From contig CANJKZ010000090.1 in assembly GCA_947471745.1 (NCBI GenBank), positions 620,001 to 684,000 of the forward strand: a stretch of 64,000 nucleotides of DNA. Direction: 5' to 3'. The stretch comes from Closterium sp. Naga37s-1 (Eukaryota > Streptophyta > Zygnematophyceae > Desmidiales > Closteriaceae). Shown here in pieces: positions 31,860 to 42,643 of this stretch. Positions within the stretch are counted from its first letter, which is position 1; each line of letters begins with the position of its first letter. The notes beneath the pieces are model-generated. The model was not told where the DNA came from, searched no databases, and worked only from the letters and a program-made list of their open reading frames with translations. Position numbers and translations under genes: made by a program.

Positions 31860-34800
31860 TCACCTCCCTCGCCTCAGCACCACCCCCTGCCTTTCCCTCT
31901 CCTCCTTCCTCTGCTGAAATGCCGCCACCTGCTTCTCTAACTGAAGCACCCACACGTTGAGGGAGGGCGCGCGGGGGAGGATGGGAGGAAGGGAAGGGCG
32001 CGAAAGGGGGAAGGAGTAGGGGTCAGAAATGGCGACAGGGTTGCCTCTCCTCCTTCCTCTGCTGAAATGCCGCCATCTGCTCCTCCAACTGAAACAACCA
32101 CACGTGGAGGCACGAAACAGGAGAGGAGGGGAGGAGGGAAGGGGGAGAGGCGGGGGGAGGGCAGGGAGAGGAGAGGGAAAGAGGAGTAGGGGGAGAGGAG
32201 CCACCTCAGTGTTGGCTGTTGGCAGCAGCTTTACCTGAGCTTTTGGTTGACTGCACCATGACACACAGCTCCCACCTCAGAATTCTGGCTGACTGCGCTA
32301 GACACAAGGGACTCACAATACCATCTCACAAGCGGACTCGCCACAGCTAACTGCACTCGCCACAGCTACCTGCACTCGCCACAGCTTACTGCACTCGCCA
32401 CAGCTTACTGCACTCGCCACAGCTTACTGCACTCGCCACAGCTTACTGCACTCGCCACAGCTTACTGCACTCGCCACAGCTTACTGCACTCGCCACAGCT
32501 TACTGCACTCGCCACAGCTTACTGCACTCGCCACAGCTTACTGCACTCGCCACAGCTCACTGCACTCGCCACAGCTCACTGCACTCGCCACAGCTCACTG
32601 CACTCGCCACAGCTCACTGCACTCGCCACAGCTCACTGCACTCGCCACAGCTCACTGCCCTTTCCTATCGACTGCGTGATGACAAAAGGGACTAGACATA
32701 AGTCTCAGCATGCTGACTCACCACAAACAGCACTCACCTGGGCGTTCAAGTCGCGCCTCACATCTCTTCTCGCCGCAATCTGCAGCATCAGCTCCGCTAC
32801 AAAACAAGACAAATCTGGGTGTTGCGGTGGTGGTATCATTATCCACCAGCGTCGCCACTTTGCTGCCATGGCGTTGTTTGGAGATATTCCAGAAAAAACA
32901 CATGCAACAAGAAAGCTGCTCCAAGCCACACCACACCACACTACACCACACCACACCACACTCACCTGGGCATAGCGCTTGCGGTCGGTGATAACATTAT
33001 CCACCAGCGTGGCCACCTTGCACCTCATCTCCGCTATCTGCTGCACCGCCTGGGCATTGCGGTTGCTTTGAGACCTCTCAGAAGCAGCTCACCTGCGCGT
33101 TGCGCTTGCGGTAGGTGATCACGTTATCCACCAGTGTGGCGACCTTGCACTTCATCTCCGCTATCTGCTGCATCAGCTCGCGCTCCCTCTCTGATGGCAG
33201 CTCCACCTGCGTGCACGCATGCATGCCATTGGAACAAGGCACGATAAGGGCGAGAGTCAGAAAGCACACTTGCTTCAACGACATGGTTCAGGCACACTGC
33301 ATCAGCTCGCGCTCCCTCTCTGATGGAAGATCCACCTGCGTGCATGCATGCATGCCATTGGAACAAGGCGCGACCAGGGTGGCAATAAGGAAGGTGACAG
33401 TGATGCAATTATTGTTCAGACACAATGTGCTGCATCAGCTCGCACTCCCTCTCTGATGGCAGCTCCACCTGCATGCATGCATGCCATCAGAACACCAACG
33501 ATCACGGTGACGATAACGAAGGTGGAGATGACAACAATAACGGAGCTCGCTGAAGCGAGTGAAGCGGAAGAGCATGTGGGCGTACCTTGATGCCTCCCAG
33601 CAGCGCTGCTTATTTTTGGGATTCGCTTTGAGAATCCTTAAAAGTGACTCTTCAATCAAAGAGCATGTGGCTTACCTTGATGCCTCCCAGCAGCGCTGCT
33701 GACTGCTCTGGATTCTTAATCTCTGAGAGAGGGAAAAAGGAAAGGATGGAGATAACAGAGGGAACACAGCAGGGGATGAAAGGCTTTTGAGGCACCTGGA
33801 TGGAATGTCTTGCGTTTACCCAAACAAAGGGAGCATCAGCAGGGGAAAGAAGGGATGTTACACATGGGCACGGCAGATGTGAGAGGGCAGCGAGACATGG
33901 GCACGGCAGATGTGAGAGGGCAGCGAGACATGGGCACGGCAGATGTGAGAGGGCAGCGAGACATGGGCACGGCAGATGTGAGAGGGCAGCGAGACATGGC
34001 CTGACTACAAGCAGTGAGAGGCATAATACGAGCGAGTGTTGTCTAAATTGAGGCTCCTGAAAAAGGCCAGCAGGAGCAGGAGGAACGGAAAGCAGTGAAG
34101 GGCATAGAAGTGAGCATGCCAAACATGCTGACATGGATCTCACCTGGATGTGCGTCTGAGAGCTCTTTCATGAGTGTGAAGAGCACCTCCTGTGGTTCAA
34201 CAGTGCGTGGCAACACATGACATAGCAAACACAAGCCACACGCAAACAAAAAGGCTCCTGACATGGCCCTCACCTGGATGTGCGTCTGAGAGCTCTTTGA
34301 TGAGTGTGAAGAGCACCTCCTGTGGTTCAACAGTGCATGGCAACACATGGCAATGCAGGGCGAGACATGGGAATGCGTGGAAACACATGGCAACACAAGA
34401 CACACGCGAACATAACGGCTCTTAACAATTCTAAACAATAACCCGCACAAACCTCCAGTGCATCAGCAACACACATGGCACATACAAACAAAGTGACTTT
34501 TGAGTCGACTCAAAAGTCACCTCTTTTGAGTCGACTAAAACGTGAGGAAACGAGAGAGACACGCACGAGAACAGAATAGTTGCAGAGAGGAGAGGTAATG
34601 AGAGGCTTAAGTAGGAGGTATCATTTCATGTATCGGACACAGCGGCAGCAGAGGGGGCTGAGAGGCTCGTTGCAGCAGAGAGAGCCGTGATGGCAGGTGT
34701 GTCATAGCACAAAGCACATAGCAGAGCAGAGCAGAGCACAGCGCAGACGAGCAGAGCAGAGAACACCACAGCGCATAAAAGCAGAGCTGAGCACAGCGCA

Positions 34801-35044
34801 GAAGAGAAGAGCAGAGTGTTCTTCTCTTCTCAGGCAGAGTGTAGTGTACCTGCTGCTCCGAAGCATGCCTGAGTAACGCTCTCAAGTGGGGAACCACAAC
34901 AAGAGCATCGGAGACAGCGGAGGCAGAGGAGGCAGAGGAGCGAGCAGGCGCAGAGAGGATGGTGGAGGGCAGCGAGTGCACCGTTGGCAGGGATGCCCGA
35001 CTGGATGGCTGCTGGGAGGGATGGATTGAGATGCATGAACAGTG

Positions 35045-35138
<94 letters not shown>

Positions 35139-38100
35139 GTTTAGGCGCCCCAAGAAGCACGGATAGAGAGGAGGATTGTGGAGGGCAGGGAGTTACTAGG
35201 GCAGGGCGTCACTAGGGCAGGGCGTACCTGGTTTGATATGCTTCGAAGCATGAATGAGAGGGAGGGCATTGAGGAGGGCGGCAGCAGGGAGCGAGCAAGG
35301 GAGGCGGAGGAGAAGGAGGAGGAGGCGAGGACGACACCCTTCACTGGTCTGAGGGACGCCACAGACGGACTCTATTGGGGGAGAAGGCGGGGAGAGACAG
35401 GGAAAAGGGGGAATGGATGGTGGAGGAGGGGAAGAGGAGCGTGGGGGGAAGGGGGAGGGAGGAGGGAAAGAGTGCGGTGGGATGGAGTGTCGGTGAAACT
35501 CCTTGTTTAAAAAATTGGCGGAAAACCATCAAGGGGGTTGAGGGAGGGAGGGAGAGAAGGGGGGGAGGAGGAAGAGGTGGTGTAAAGGAAAAGGGTCTAC
35601 TTATGACTCAGTAACATGCTTATGGCCATGAGTTGGAAGAAAGGAAGGGGGTGGAGAAGAAAAGAGGTAGACGATGGAATGGAAAGGGGTGTGGGAGGAG
35701 GAGGAGGAGGAGGAAGGCAAAGCAACCAGTGGCGGTGATTGCACGAGGTTCTAGGGCTGCCACGAGTGAAAGAATTGAGTCTGTTTTTAAGTCGACTCAA
35801 AAACAGAATGCACCAAGTTCCAGAGCTGCCACGCGTGGAAAATTTGATGACGGCACACACCAATGTGAGCAGTGAAAAGTGCGCAATGGGGAGTGCAGAG
35901 TTCTGGGCATGGCAAGCATGGGGGTCACAACTGACACGCATGGCAAGCATGGGGGTCACAACTGACACGCATGGCAAGCATGGGGGTCACAACTGACACG
36001 CATGGCAAGCATGGGGGTCACAACTGACACGCATGGCAAGCATGGGGGTCACAACTGACACGCATGGCAAGCATGGGGGTCACAACTGACACGCATGGCA
36101 AGCATGGGGGTCACAACTGACACGCATGGCAAGCATGGGGGTCACAACTGACACGCATGGCAAGCATGGGGGTCACAACTGACACGCATGGCAAGCATGG
36201 GGGTCACAACTGACACGCATGGCAAGCATGGGGGTCACAACTGACACGCATGGCAAGCATGGGGGTCACAACTGACACGCATGGCAAGCATGGGGGTCAC
36301 AACTGACACGCATGGCAAGCATGGGGGTCACAACTGACACGCATGGCAAGCATGGGGGTCACAATCAACGCGCATGGCAAGGATATGGGCCACAATTGAC
36401 GCGCATGGCATGTGGGCCACAATTGATGCGCATGGCATGTGGGCAACAGTATGGCTGTAGGTGTTTGGGTTAGAAGCCTAGAGGCACGCAAGCAACAACG
36501 GGCGCAACACACCGGTGGCTGGGTGCGAGATGAGGAGGAGAACGAGCGCCGATCCAGCAACTGCTGCTGCTGCTGCTGCAACAGAAGCTGCGTGTGTTGC
36601 TGCTGGCTTTGCAGCTGCCTTTGTAGCAGGTTTTGCTGCTGCTGCTGCTGCTGTGCGTTGAGTTGTCTCCTCGTGCGAGGAGTCACCAGCAACCCCGAAC
36701 CTGCTCCCCCACCTGCTGCTGCTGCTGCTGGTGTTGTGGGAGTGGAATGGGCTGAAGTGGGAGAGGAGGAGACCTGATGGAAAAAGGGGTCAGGTGGCAG
36801 GGAGAAAACGGGGAAAGAAAGAGAGAGCGTTTTTGAGGCGCCTCAAAGGAGACCTGATGGAAAAAGGGGTCGGGTGGCAGGGAGAAAACGGGGAAAGAAA
36901 GAGAGAGCGTTTTTAAGGCGCCTCAAAGGAGACCTGATGGAAAGAGGCAGCAGTAGGCAGTCGACAACAATGCCAGCTTGTTTATGCACAACTACCATCA
37001 ACAACCACAATCACCCCTTGCTTTGCTCTTCACCTGAACTGTCGTCTCATTCCAACATTCACCTGCACCGAAGTCCGCCGAGTGCCCTGCTGCCCCAGCT
37101 GCACCTTCAACAATCCACCCGCCCCTGCTGCTGCTACAGCCGCTGCTGTACCAGCTCCCGCTGCCCCTGCCCCTGCCCCTGCTGCCCCTGCTGCTGTCCC
37201 TGGCACAGACGCAATCGGACTTGTTTTAGAAGGAGTGAGAGGAGCGACGGAGACGAAGAAGGAGGAGGAGGACGAGGAGTGGAGGGAGGGGAGGGGGCCA
37301 GAGGAGGAGGACGATGTGGAGGAGGTGCGAGGGGAGGGAGCTGCTGCAGCGGAGATGAGGGAGGAGGAGGTTGAGGAGTGGAGGGAGGGGAGGGGGCCGG
37401 AGGTAGAGGATGATGTAGAGGAGGTTCGAGGGGAGGGTGCTGCAGCAGCAGACAGCGGCCCGCTTGCAGACGCGGTCGATTCCTGTGCAGGGAGAGAATG
37501 GCAGACAGGAAAACACGAAAGGAGGAGAGAGGCGGAATGACAAGACGAAGGCTTGAAAGAGGGGAGGATATGGAAGGAGGAAGGACGGGAAGGCGGGAGG
37601 TGGGGCCACATCGGACGCATGAATGTGAGAGCAAAGATAGGAGGAAGAGGTTTGGGGACGGATGTAAAGAAGGTAAAGAAAGATGGAGCATGAAACCACA
37701 AAAATTGTAAACCACAAACAAGGCAACACATCACTGTTTCGCCTCTTCCTTCTTTCGCCTCTTCCTTCTTTCCGTCACCCACCTTTCTGAAACAAGGGAG
37801 GTGGGAGGACCCAGCAGCAGCAGCAGGCGCCCCATGGGAGGGCGTGGGAGGGCGGTTGGGCGGCACTATGCCCCCTCCAGCAGCAGGTTGTTGGCCTGGC
37901 TGGCGGGGCATGAGTGAGCTGCGCAGCACAATGGGCGCCATGCCCATGCCCACGCTCTCCTCCTCGTCGTCCGAGTCGTCTGTCGTCACTGAGAACCGCC
38001 CCTTCTGCTGCACGCCTGCTCGCCCCGCCACTGTTGCTCCACCTCCTCCTCCCCCTCCTCCCCCTCCTCCTCCCCCTCCCCCTCCCCCTCCTCCTCCCCC

Positions 38101-40801
38101 TCCTCCTCCTCCTCCTCCTCCCCCTCCTACCCTCTCCTCCTTCCCCTTCTCCTCCCGCCCTCTCAACTCCCTGGACCCGCCTCCCTCCTTGCTCCGCTCC
38201 TCCCTCCTCTTCTCCTCTCTCGCCCTCTCCTTCCCTCGCTCTCCCCTCACTCTCTCCTCTCTCGCTCGCTCCTCTCTCCCCCTCTCCTCCTTCCCCTTCT
38301 CCTCTCTCCCCCTCTCCACCTTCCCCCTTTCATCTCTCCTCCGCTCCCTCTCCTCCTCTCTCATCCGCTCCACCCCCCACCTCTCCTCCCTCCCGCCCTC
38401 CTCTCTCCCTCGCCCCTCCCGCACCTCAGTAAACCTACCTGTGGTTCCACCTGGGCCTCTATGAACAGTAAAGCCCCCGCCCCCTGTGGACTCATGTGGG
38501 GAGGGCGTACCTGGTGCAGGCTGTATCTGGCCGGAATAGGTCTTCACAGGAGGAGCGCCTCTGCGTGAAAGGGAAGCAGCAGATGAGCCTGCACCAGATG
38601 CACCTCCTGTGTTTACGGACAAGGTAGCAGGCGCAGCAACAGAACCACCCGTACGGGCAGCTGGGGCAGAACCGGAATCAGCACCAGCAACGGCACCAGC
38701 AGTGGCGGCGGCGGCGGCGGCGGCAGCAGTAGGGGGGTAGTCGGCAGGAAGAGAAGCAGCAGAGGTGGCGGGAGCAGCAGCAGTGGCCGGGAGGGAGGAG
38801 GTCGCAGAGGGGTGTCCATAGGCAGTAGCAGGGAGAGGAGACGCGTCCTCGAAATCCGATGGGTCGTCTGCAGTCTCGAATGTGAAGCGCGATGGCAGCT
38901 TCCCCGCCCGAGATGCCTTGGCGCCTGCATGCCTGCTCGCTCAGGGGAACACAGGGGGGCACGGGCACCGGGGGGCACAGAGGGGGCACAGGGGGGCAAA
39001 TGCGGGGAAAGGCGGGCGCTGAGGGGGACAGGGGCACAGGGGGCGCAGAGGGGGCACAAGGGGGCGCAGGGAGGTGCAGCGGGGCACAGGGGGACGGCGG
39101 ATGACAGCGGAAAGGGGCGCATTGGGGAAGTGAGCGAATAGGGGAGTGGGTAGTTGGGGGTGGGGAGGGGGGAGATAGGGAGGGGTAAAGGAGGGGGATG
39201 GGGAAGGGAGGGGGAGGGGAGGGGGGGCGGAGGAGAAGAGGAATAGGAAGAGAGGAGGGAAGTGGGAAGAGTGAATAAGAAAGGGCACAAAGCATGGAGG
39301 CATGGACACACACACGACCATGTCCACGCAACAATCGGTAACCATAACATCACATTTCCCAGCTCTGCTCAGCGAACGGAATACCCTATACCGCACACAA
39401 CCACCACGTACCGCTCTGCATCGTCCTTCACGAAGATCCGGTCCACTACAATCACCCCGGCTGCTGCTGCAGCCTTGTCCCCCAACAGCGGCCCACTCTT
39501 CGCCTTTCCCCTCACCCCCCCCGCCTGTCCCTCCGCCCCCAGGGGAACACCCGCCTTCCCGTCCCCCTTCGCCCCAACCCCCGCTTCCCTCTCTCCCCGT
39601 CCTGTCACAACAGCTGCAAATGCCCCTTCTGCTCCTCCTCCTGCTCCTGCTACTGTTGCTGCTACTGCCCCTGTTGCTGGTCCGCGCGACAACCCAGAAA
39701 CGCCAGCGACACCAGCACCAGGACCAGCAGCAGGAGCCCCAGCAGCCCCTTTGTCAGGCAAAGGCCCAGAAGACCAAGCTCTCCCTGCAACATGTGCCGA
39801 ATCCCCCCCTGCTGTCTCTGCAACACAAGAGACAGCCCTGCCAACAGCCGGATATGCACCGCCACTGGCACCACCAGTTGCTGCAGCAGCAGCGACCTCT
39901 TTTTCCACTCCCCCATCAGCCTCAGCCACTGCTGCTGCGCCCGCTGCCCTTACCCCTAGCCCTTTGCTCTCTGCCCGTTGCCCCTTGCGCCAATCGTCCC
40001 CCGGACCCTCGTCCAGGGCAGGCAGAGGCCCGGACAGAAACTGCCTGGCGCGAGGCTCCTGGGAGGTAGCACCAGCGCGGGTGCCACCTGCACTAGATGA
40101 ACCCGTAACATTGCTGATGGTGCCAGAACCACCACCGCTGCTGCTGCTGCTGCTGCTGCTGCTAGCGGGCCCAGCAGCAGCAGCAGCAGCAGCAGTCACA
40201 GAAGCAGCAGCTGCTGAAGTCGCAGGAGCAGAAGCAGCGACAGCGGCAACTGAGTCAGCAGCAGTAGCAGCAGCGGTGGCGGACGGAGTAGCAGCAGGAG
40301 AAGGCAGAGGGCCACTGACGCTGTCCAACACTCGCCGCCGATCCAACGGCCCTGATCCCTGCTTGGCCAAGCCTCGGCTCGGCGCTGCTCCAGCTGCTCC
40401 AGCTGCTTCTACAGGGCCTGCTGCTGCGGCGGCGGCTGCAGGAGCGCCTGCGGCTGCCCTGCCGGCGGCTGACGAGGCGGAGGACGGCGGCCACGGGGAG
40501 ACGTCAATGTCGCTGTCGGACTGATCGCCTTCTATCACCTGGAACCTTCCTCTGCGAGGGGAGCATGGAGAGGGCAGTGGACAGGTGGGGGTAGGACCGG
40601 GAATTTTAATGTGTGTGGGTTGGCTTATAAAAGGCACAAAAACAGGTGCGGGTAAGACCGGGTACGCTAGTACTGTGTTAAGGAGGCACCGCGCTGGTTA
40701 AGAAAAAAGTGTTTGCAGCTTATTACGTGCTGGGAGATTTAGGCGGTTAGTCTGATATCTACAGGAAATTCTTACCGCGTAATTGGAGCTTTGGGCGGCA
40801 T
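31860..40801 (-). CDS. Multi-exon gene for RFxV-motif, low-complexity, coiled-coil protein
   Basis: First exon 40776-40801 (MPPKAPIT..., donor GTAAG) joins in phase to an exon starting at 40551 that reads GRFQVIEGDQSDSDID. Well-supported later exons: 38439-38924 (contains SRFTFETADDPSDFED), 37783-38015 (VQQKGRFSVTTDDSDDEEE), 37063-37482 (SGPLPS repeats), one ending at 34850 (VVVPHLRALLRHASEQQ), 34144-34189 (EVLFTLMKELSDAHP), 33676-33722 (EIKNPEQSAALLGGIK), 33093-33206 (ERERELMQQIAEMKCKV...), then a terminal exon 32023-32088 or 31860-31940 (LEKQVAAFQQRKEERERQ). The GRFxV, SGPL and C-terminal heptad features resemble, from memory, the non-catalytic tail of plant SPS1/BLUS1-like Ste20 kinases, but no kinase domain is seen and the start exon leaves no room for one. 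Ends of the exon near 39400 and those at 35000-36800 are unresolved. Role unknown; RFxV motifs bind SPAK/OSR1-type domains in animals. Confidence 0.55.
32023..32088 (-). other. Alternative terminal exon g2 of the RFxV gene
   Basis: Acceptor TTGTTTCAG then LEEQMAAFQQRKEERQ and a stop. About 80% like the second copy 31860-31940, so the last exon exists twice in tandem. Confidence 0.55.
32335..32657. repeat. 19-bp minisatellite
   Basis: About 17 tandem copies of CACTCGCCACAGCTTACTG; the later copies carry CTCACTG instead of CTTACTG. Confidence 0.95.
32740..33470 (-). repeat. Duplicated copies of the coiled-coil exon of the RFxV gene
   Basis: The intact exon is 33093-33206. Partial relatives occur at about 33302-33345 and 33437-33475 (SERE[RC]ELMQ with their own CAG acceptor), at about 32967-33045 (QIAEMRCKVATLVDNVITD, donor CAG|GTGAGT), at about 32830-32875 (KVATLVDN), and at about 32737-32800 (LMLQIAAR, donor CAG|GTGAGT). 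Confidence 0.65.
33569..33700 (-). repeat. Duplicated exon end with degenerate palindrome P2
   Basis: Copies 33569-33610 and 33660-33700 of the AAGGTAC/AAGGTAAGC donor region of the EIKNPEQ exon. Between them lies CTTTGAGAATCCTTAAAAG at 33626-33644. Confidence 0.75.
33866..34000. repeat. 33-bp minisatellite
   Basis: Four copies of a 33-bp unit containing GGCACGGCAGATGTGAGAGG. Confidence 0.9.
34144..34319 (-). repeat. Tandem duplicate 46-bp exon of the RFxV gene
   Basis: 34144-34189 and 34274-34319 encode EVLFTLMKELSDAHP and EVLFTLIKELSDAHP, each with CACAG acceptor and GTGAG donor. Only one can be used without a phase change, so they may be mutually exclusive. Confidence 0.65.
34493..34540. 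repeat. Palindromes P3 and P3b
   Basis: 34493-34520 is a perfect 28-bp palindrome (GTGACTTTTGAGTC and its complement). A second imperfect copy, TTTTGAGTCGACTAAAA, follows at 34524-34540. Confidence 0.9.
35049..35134. repeat. GA microsatellite
   Basis: About 85 bp of GA repeats with one GGAG interruption. Confidence 0.95.
35738..35841. repeat. Local duplication around palindrome P4
   Basis: 35738-35771 and 35808-35841 are diverged copies (TGCACGAGGTTCTAGGGCTG and TGCACCAAGTTCCAGAGCTG). Between them 35781-35806 forms a 26-bp palindrome with one mismatch, centred on GTCGAC. Confidence 0.75.
35909..36372. repeat. 31-bp minisatellite
   Basis: About 15 nearly identical copies of a 31-bp unit with CATGGCAAGCATGGGGGTCA. 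Diverged copies continue to about 36440. Confidence 0.95.
36768..36947. repeat. 80-bp tandem duplication with palindromes P5 and P5b at the junctions
   Basis: Units 36768-36847 and 36848-36927, then a short third start. Each unit ends with TTTT[GA]AGGCGCCTCAAA (36831-36847, 36911-36927). Confidence 0.85.
38040..38130. repeat. CTC/CCT microsatellite
   Basis: CTCCTCCCC-type repeats in an intron of the RFxV gene, directly upstream (in sense) of the GRFSV exon. Confidence 0.9.
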
Positions 40802-41611
40802 GATGTCACGGAGGGATAGCAGCAGAAAACCTTTCGTCCTCGTAACGACTTATGCGGATTTTTTATTATTATTTTTCGAACGACCTCTTGCCTATTCGCG
40901 ATAAGTAAACTATGTCGATGCAGCTGTTTAATACATAATAGAACTACGGACGTGCGTCCTTCTTTACTAGAATTGTTCGCGTCGAGGTGGACCTCGAAGC
41001 ATCGCTTGTGCTTCGAAGCGAGCGGCTATTCCGAGCCGCTATAGATAAGCGGCGTTTATGTCAACAAAGAATTTGCGCATTAAAATTAAATAACGGAGAA
41101 TTGTACGCGAAGATTAAGGAGCCCTTCTCCCATTTGCGGGCCAACATAATTAACAAGCAGTCGTCTCTTTTGCGAGACAATTTCCCGCAATGTGCGGTAG
41201 AAGCTGGGAGCGGGACCAACGCACTTTCACTCCTAGCCTCAGCAGCTTGGCAACGTCGGATCCTGAGGAACTTGGAAACTTGGAGCAATACCGAGGTTGA
41301 TTGTGCGATTGCAACAAAACCCCTGAACTGCAGAAGACTACATTGCACAACTTGCCTAGCAGCTTTGGTTATCCACAAACTTTGGATTCTTAATAACACC
41401 ATCTATATACACACAATATGGTATATCTGACCCGCAGGTACAAATTATCATAATTGCACTAGCCTCTAACTTATGCCAATGAGGCATGTCCATAGGTTCT
41501 ACTGTTGAGGCCGTGAAGCGATGAGGGGGCGGGGGGGGGGGGGGGGGGGGGGGGTTGATCGCGATTCACTATTGCTGAAGTACTACCCAGATTGGTCCAG
41601 GTGCAACTTTG
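40802..41611. other. Upstream region of the RFxV gene; no gene supported
   Basis: AT-richer DNA. The plus frame 40987-41430 has no recognised domain. A 24-base G run lies at 41531-41554 shortly before copia D. Confidence 0.45.
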
Positions 41612-41720
41612 TGTCAAATGTTGTAGCCTGTAGTGAGGTTTGTCTTAGGGGGTACAAATGTTAGGGTTTGCTATATGTACCCCAACCCTCATCAATAACA
41701 CAACACTTTCATTCTTGACA
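41612..41720 (+). repeat. Copia D 5' LTR
   Basis: 109 bp, TGTCAAATG to TTCTTGACA. Confidence 0.93.
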
Positions 41721-41819
41721 TGGTATGGTATCACCTAGGTTAGGATCATGTGGGATCCCACTCCTCCCGTCATCGTTCGTTCCGCCAGAGCCTATCTCGC
41801 TCTCTCGTACTAGTCGTAC

Positions 41820-42640
41820 CCGTCTTGCCCGAGCCTAGTGCCGGCCCGATCCAGTCTCGCTCGTTCGTTAGCGCCCGCTCCGCCGACCCGCTTTCCGCGT
41901 AGCGTAGCGCCTTCCCCCCCCCCCCCTGCCCGTCGCGTCGCGCTCTCCCCGGCTTCCCGTCCCGTCACGCCCTCCCCCGCTGCTCATTGCGACGTGCCCT
42001 CCCACCCTGACCGTCGCGTTGCGTCCTCTCCTCGCTGCCCTAAACGCCCGCTCGCGCGCCGCGCCTGTCGCCGCGGCGCCCCTTATTTCCGTCGCCGCGG
42101 CGCCCCGCATTTCGTTGCCGTGGCGCCCCGCATTCCGTCGTCGCGGCGCCCCGCATTTCGTCGCCGCGGCGCCCCGCATTTCGTCGTCGCGCCTGCCCGT
42201 ACCGCCCGCCGCCGCGTCTGCTCGTTAGGCCCGACCGCGGGCCCGCTCGTCCCGTCGTCGCGCCTGCTAGTTAGGCCCGCCGCGGGCCCTCCCTTACAGC
42301 CGCAGCAGGCCCTCCCTTACAGCCGCCGCGCCTGCCCGTACCGCCCGCCGCCGCGCTTGCTCGTTAGGCACGCCGCGGGTCCTCCCTTACAGCCGCCGTG
42401 GGCCATCCCTTACAGCCGCCGCGCCTGCCAGTTCAGCCAGCCGCCGCGCCTCCTCGATAGGTCCGCTGCAGGCCCGCTCGTTAGGCCCTTCCTTTGCACC
42501 GATGCGCCTACCCGTTCAGTCCGCCGCGGGACCGCCCCTAGCCCCGTTGCGCCCGCGTTTTGCGCCCGTCACGGACTTGCCCTAGCCGCCCACTGTCCCT
42601 ACCAGTGCCACCCACCGCCGGACTTGTCGCTTCTACTTAC
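41820..42640 (+). repeat. Copia D leader: GC-rich degenerate repeats
   Basis: Repeats of GTCGCCGCGGCGCCCCGCAT (42060-42190) and of CGCCTGCCCGTACCGCCCGC/CTCGTTAGGC (42190-42520), just upstream of gag. Confidence 0.75.
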
Positions 42641-42643
42641 AAT

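Noticed and set aside
32335-36372. CRISPR-like arrays (19-, 31- and 33-bp repeats)
   Set aside because: The repeats are directly adjacent without unique spacers, and the context is eukaryotic.
39369-40637. Kinase domain expected upstream of the GRFxV tail
   Set aside because: No GxGxxG, HRD or DFG motif was found, and a phase-compatible start exon lies at 40776-40801.
40987-41430. 147-residue plus-strand open frame as a gene
   Set aside because: No recognised domain, and it lies divergently just upstream of the RFxV gene without other support.
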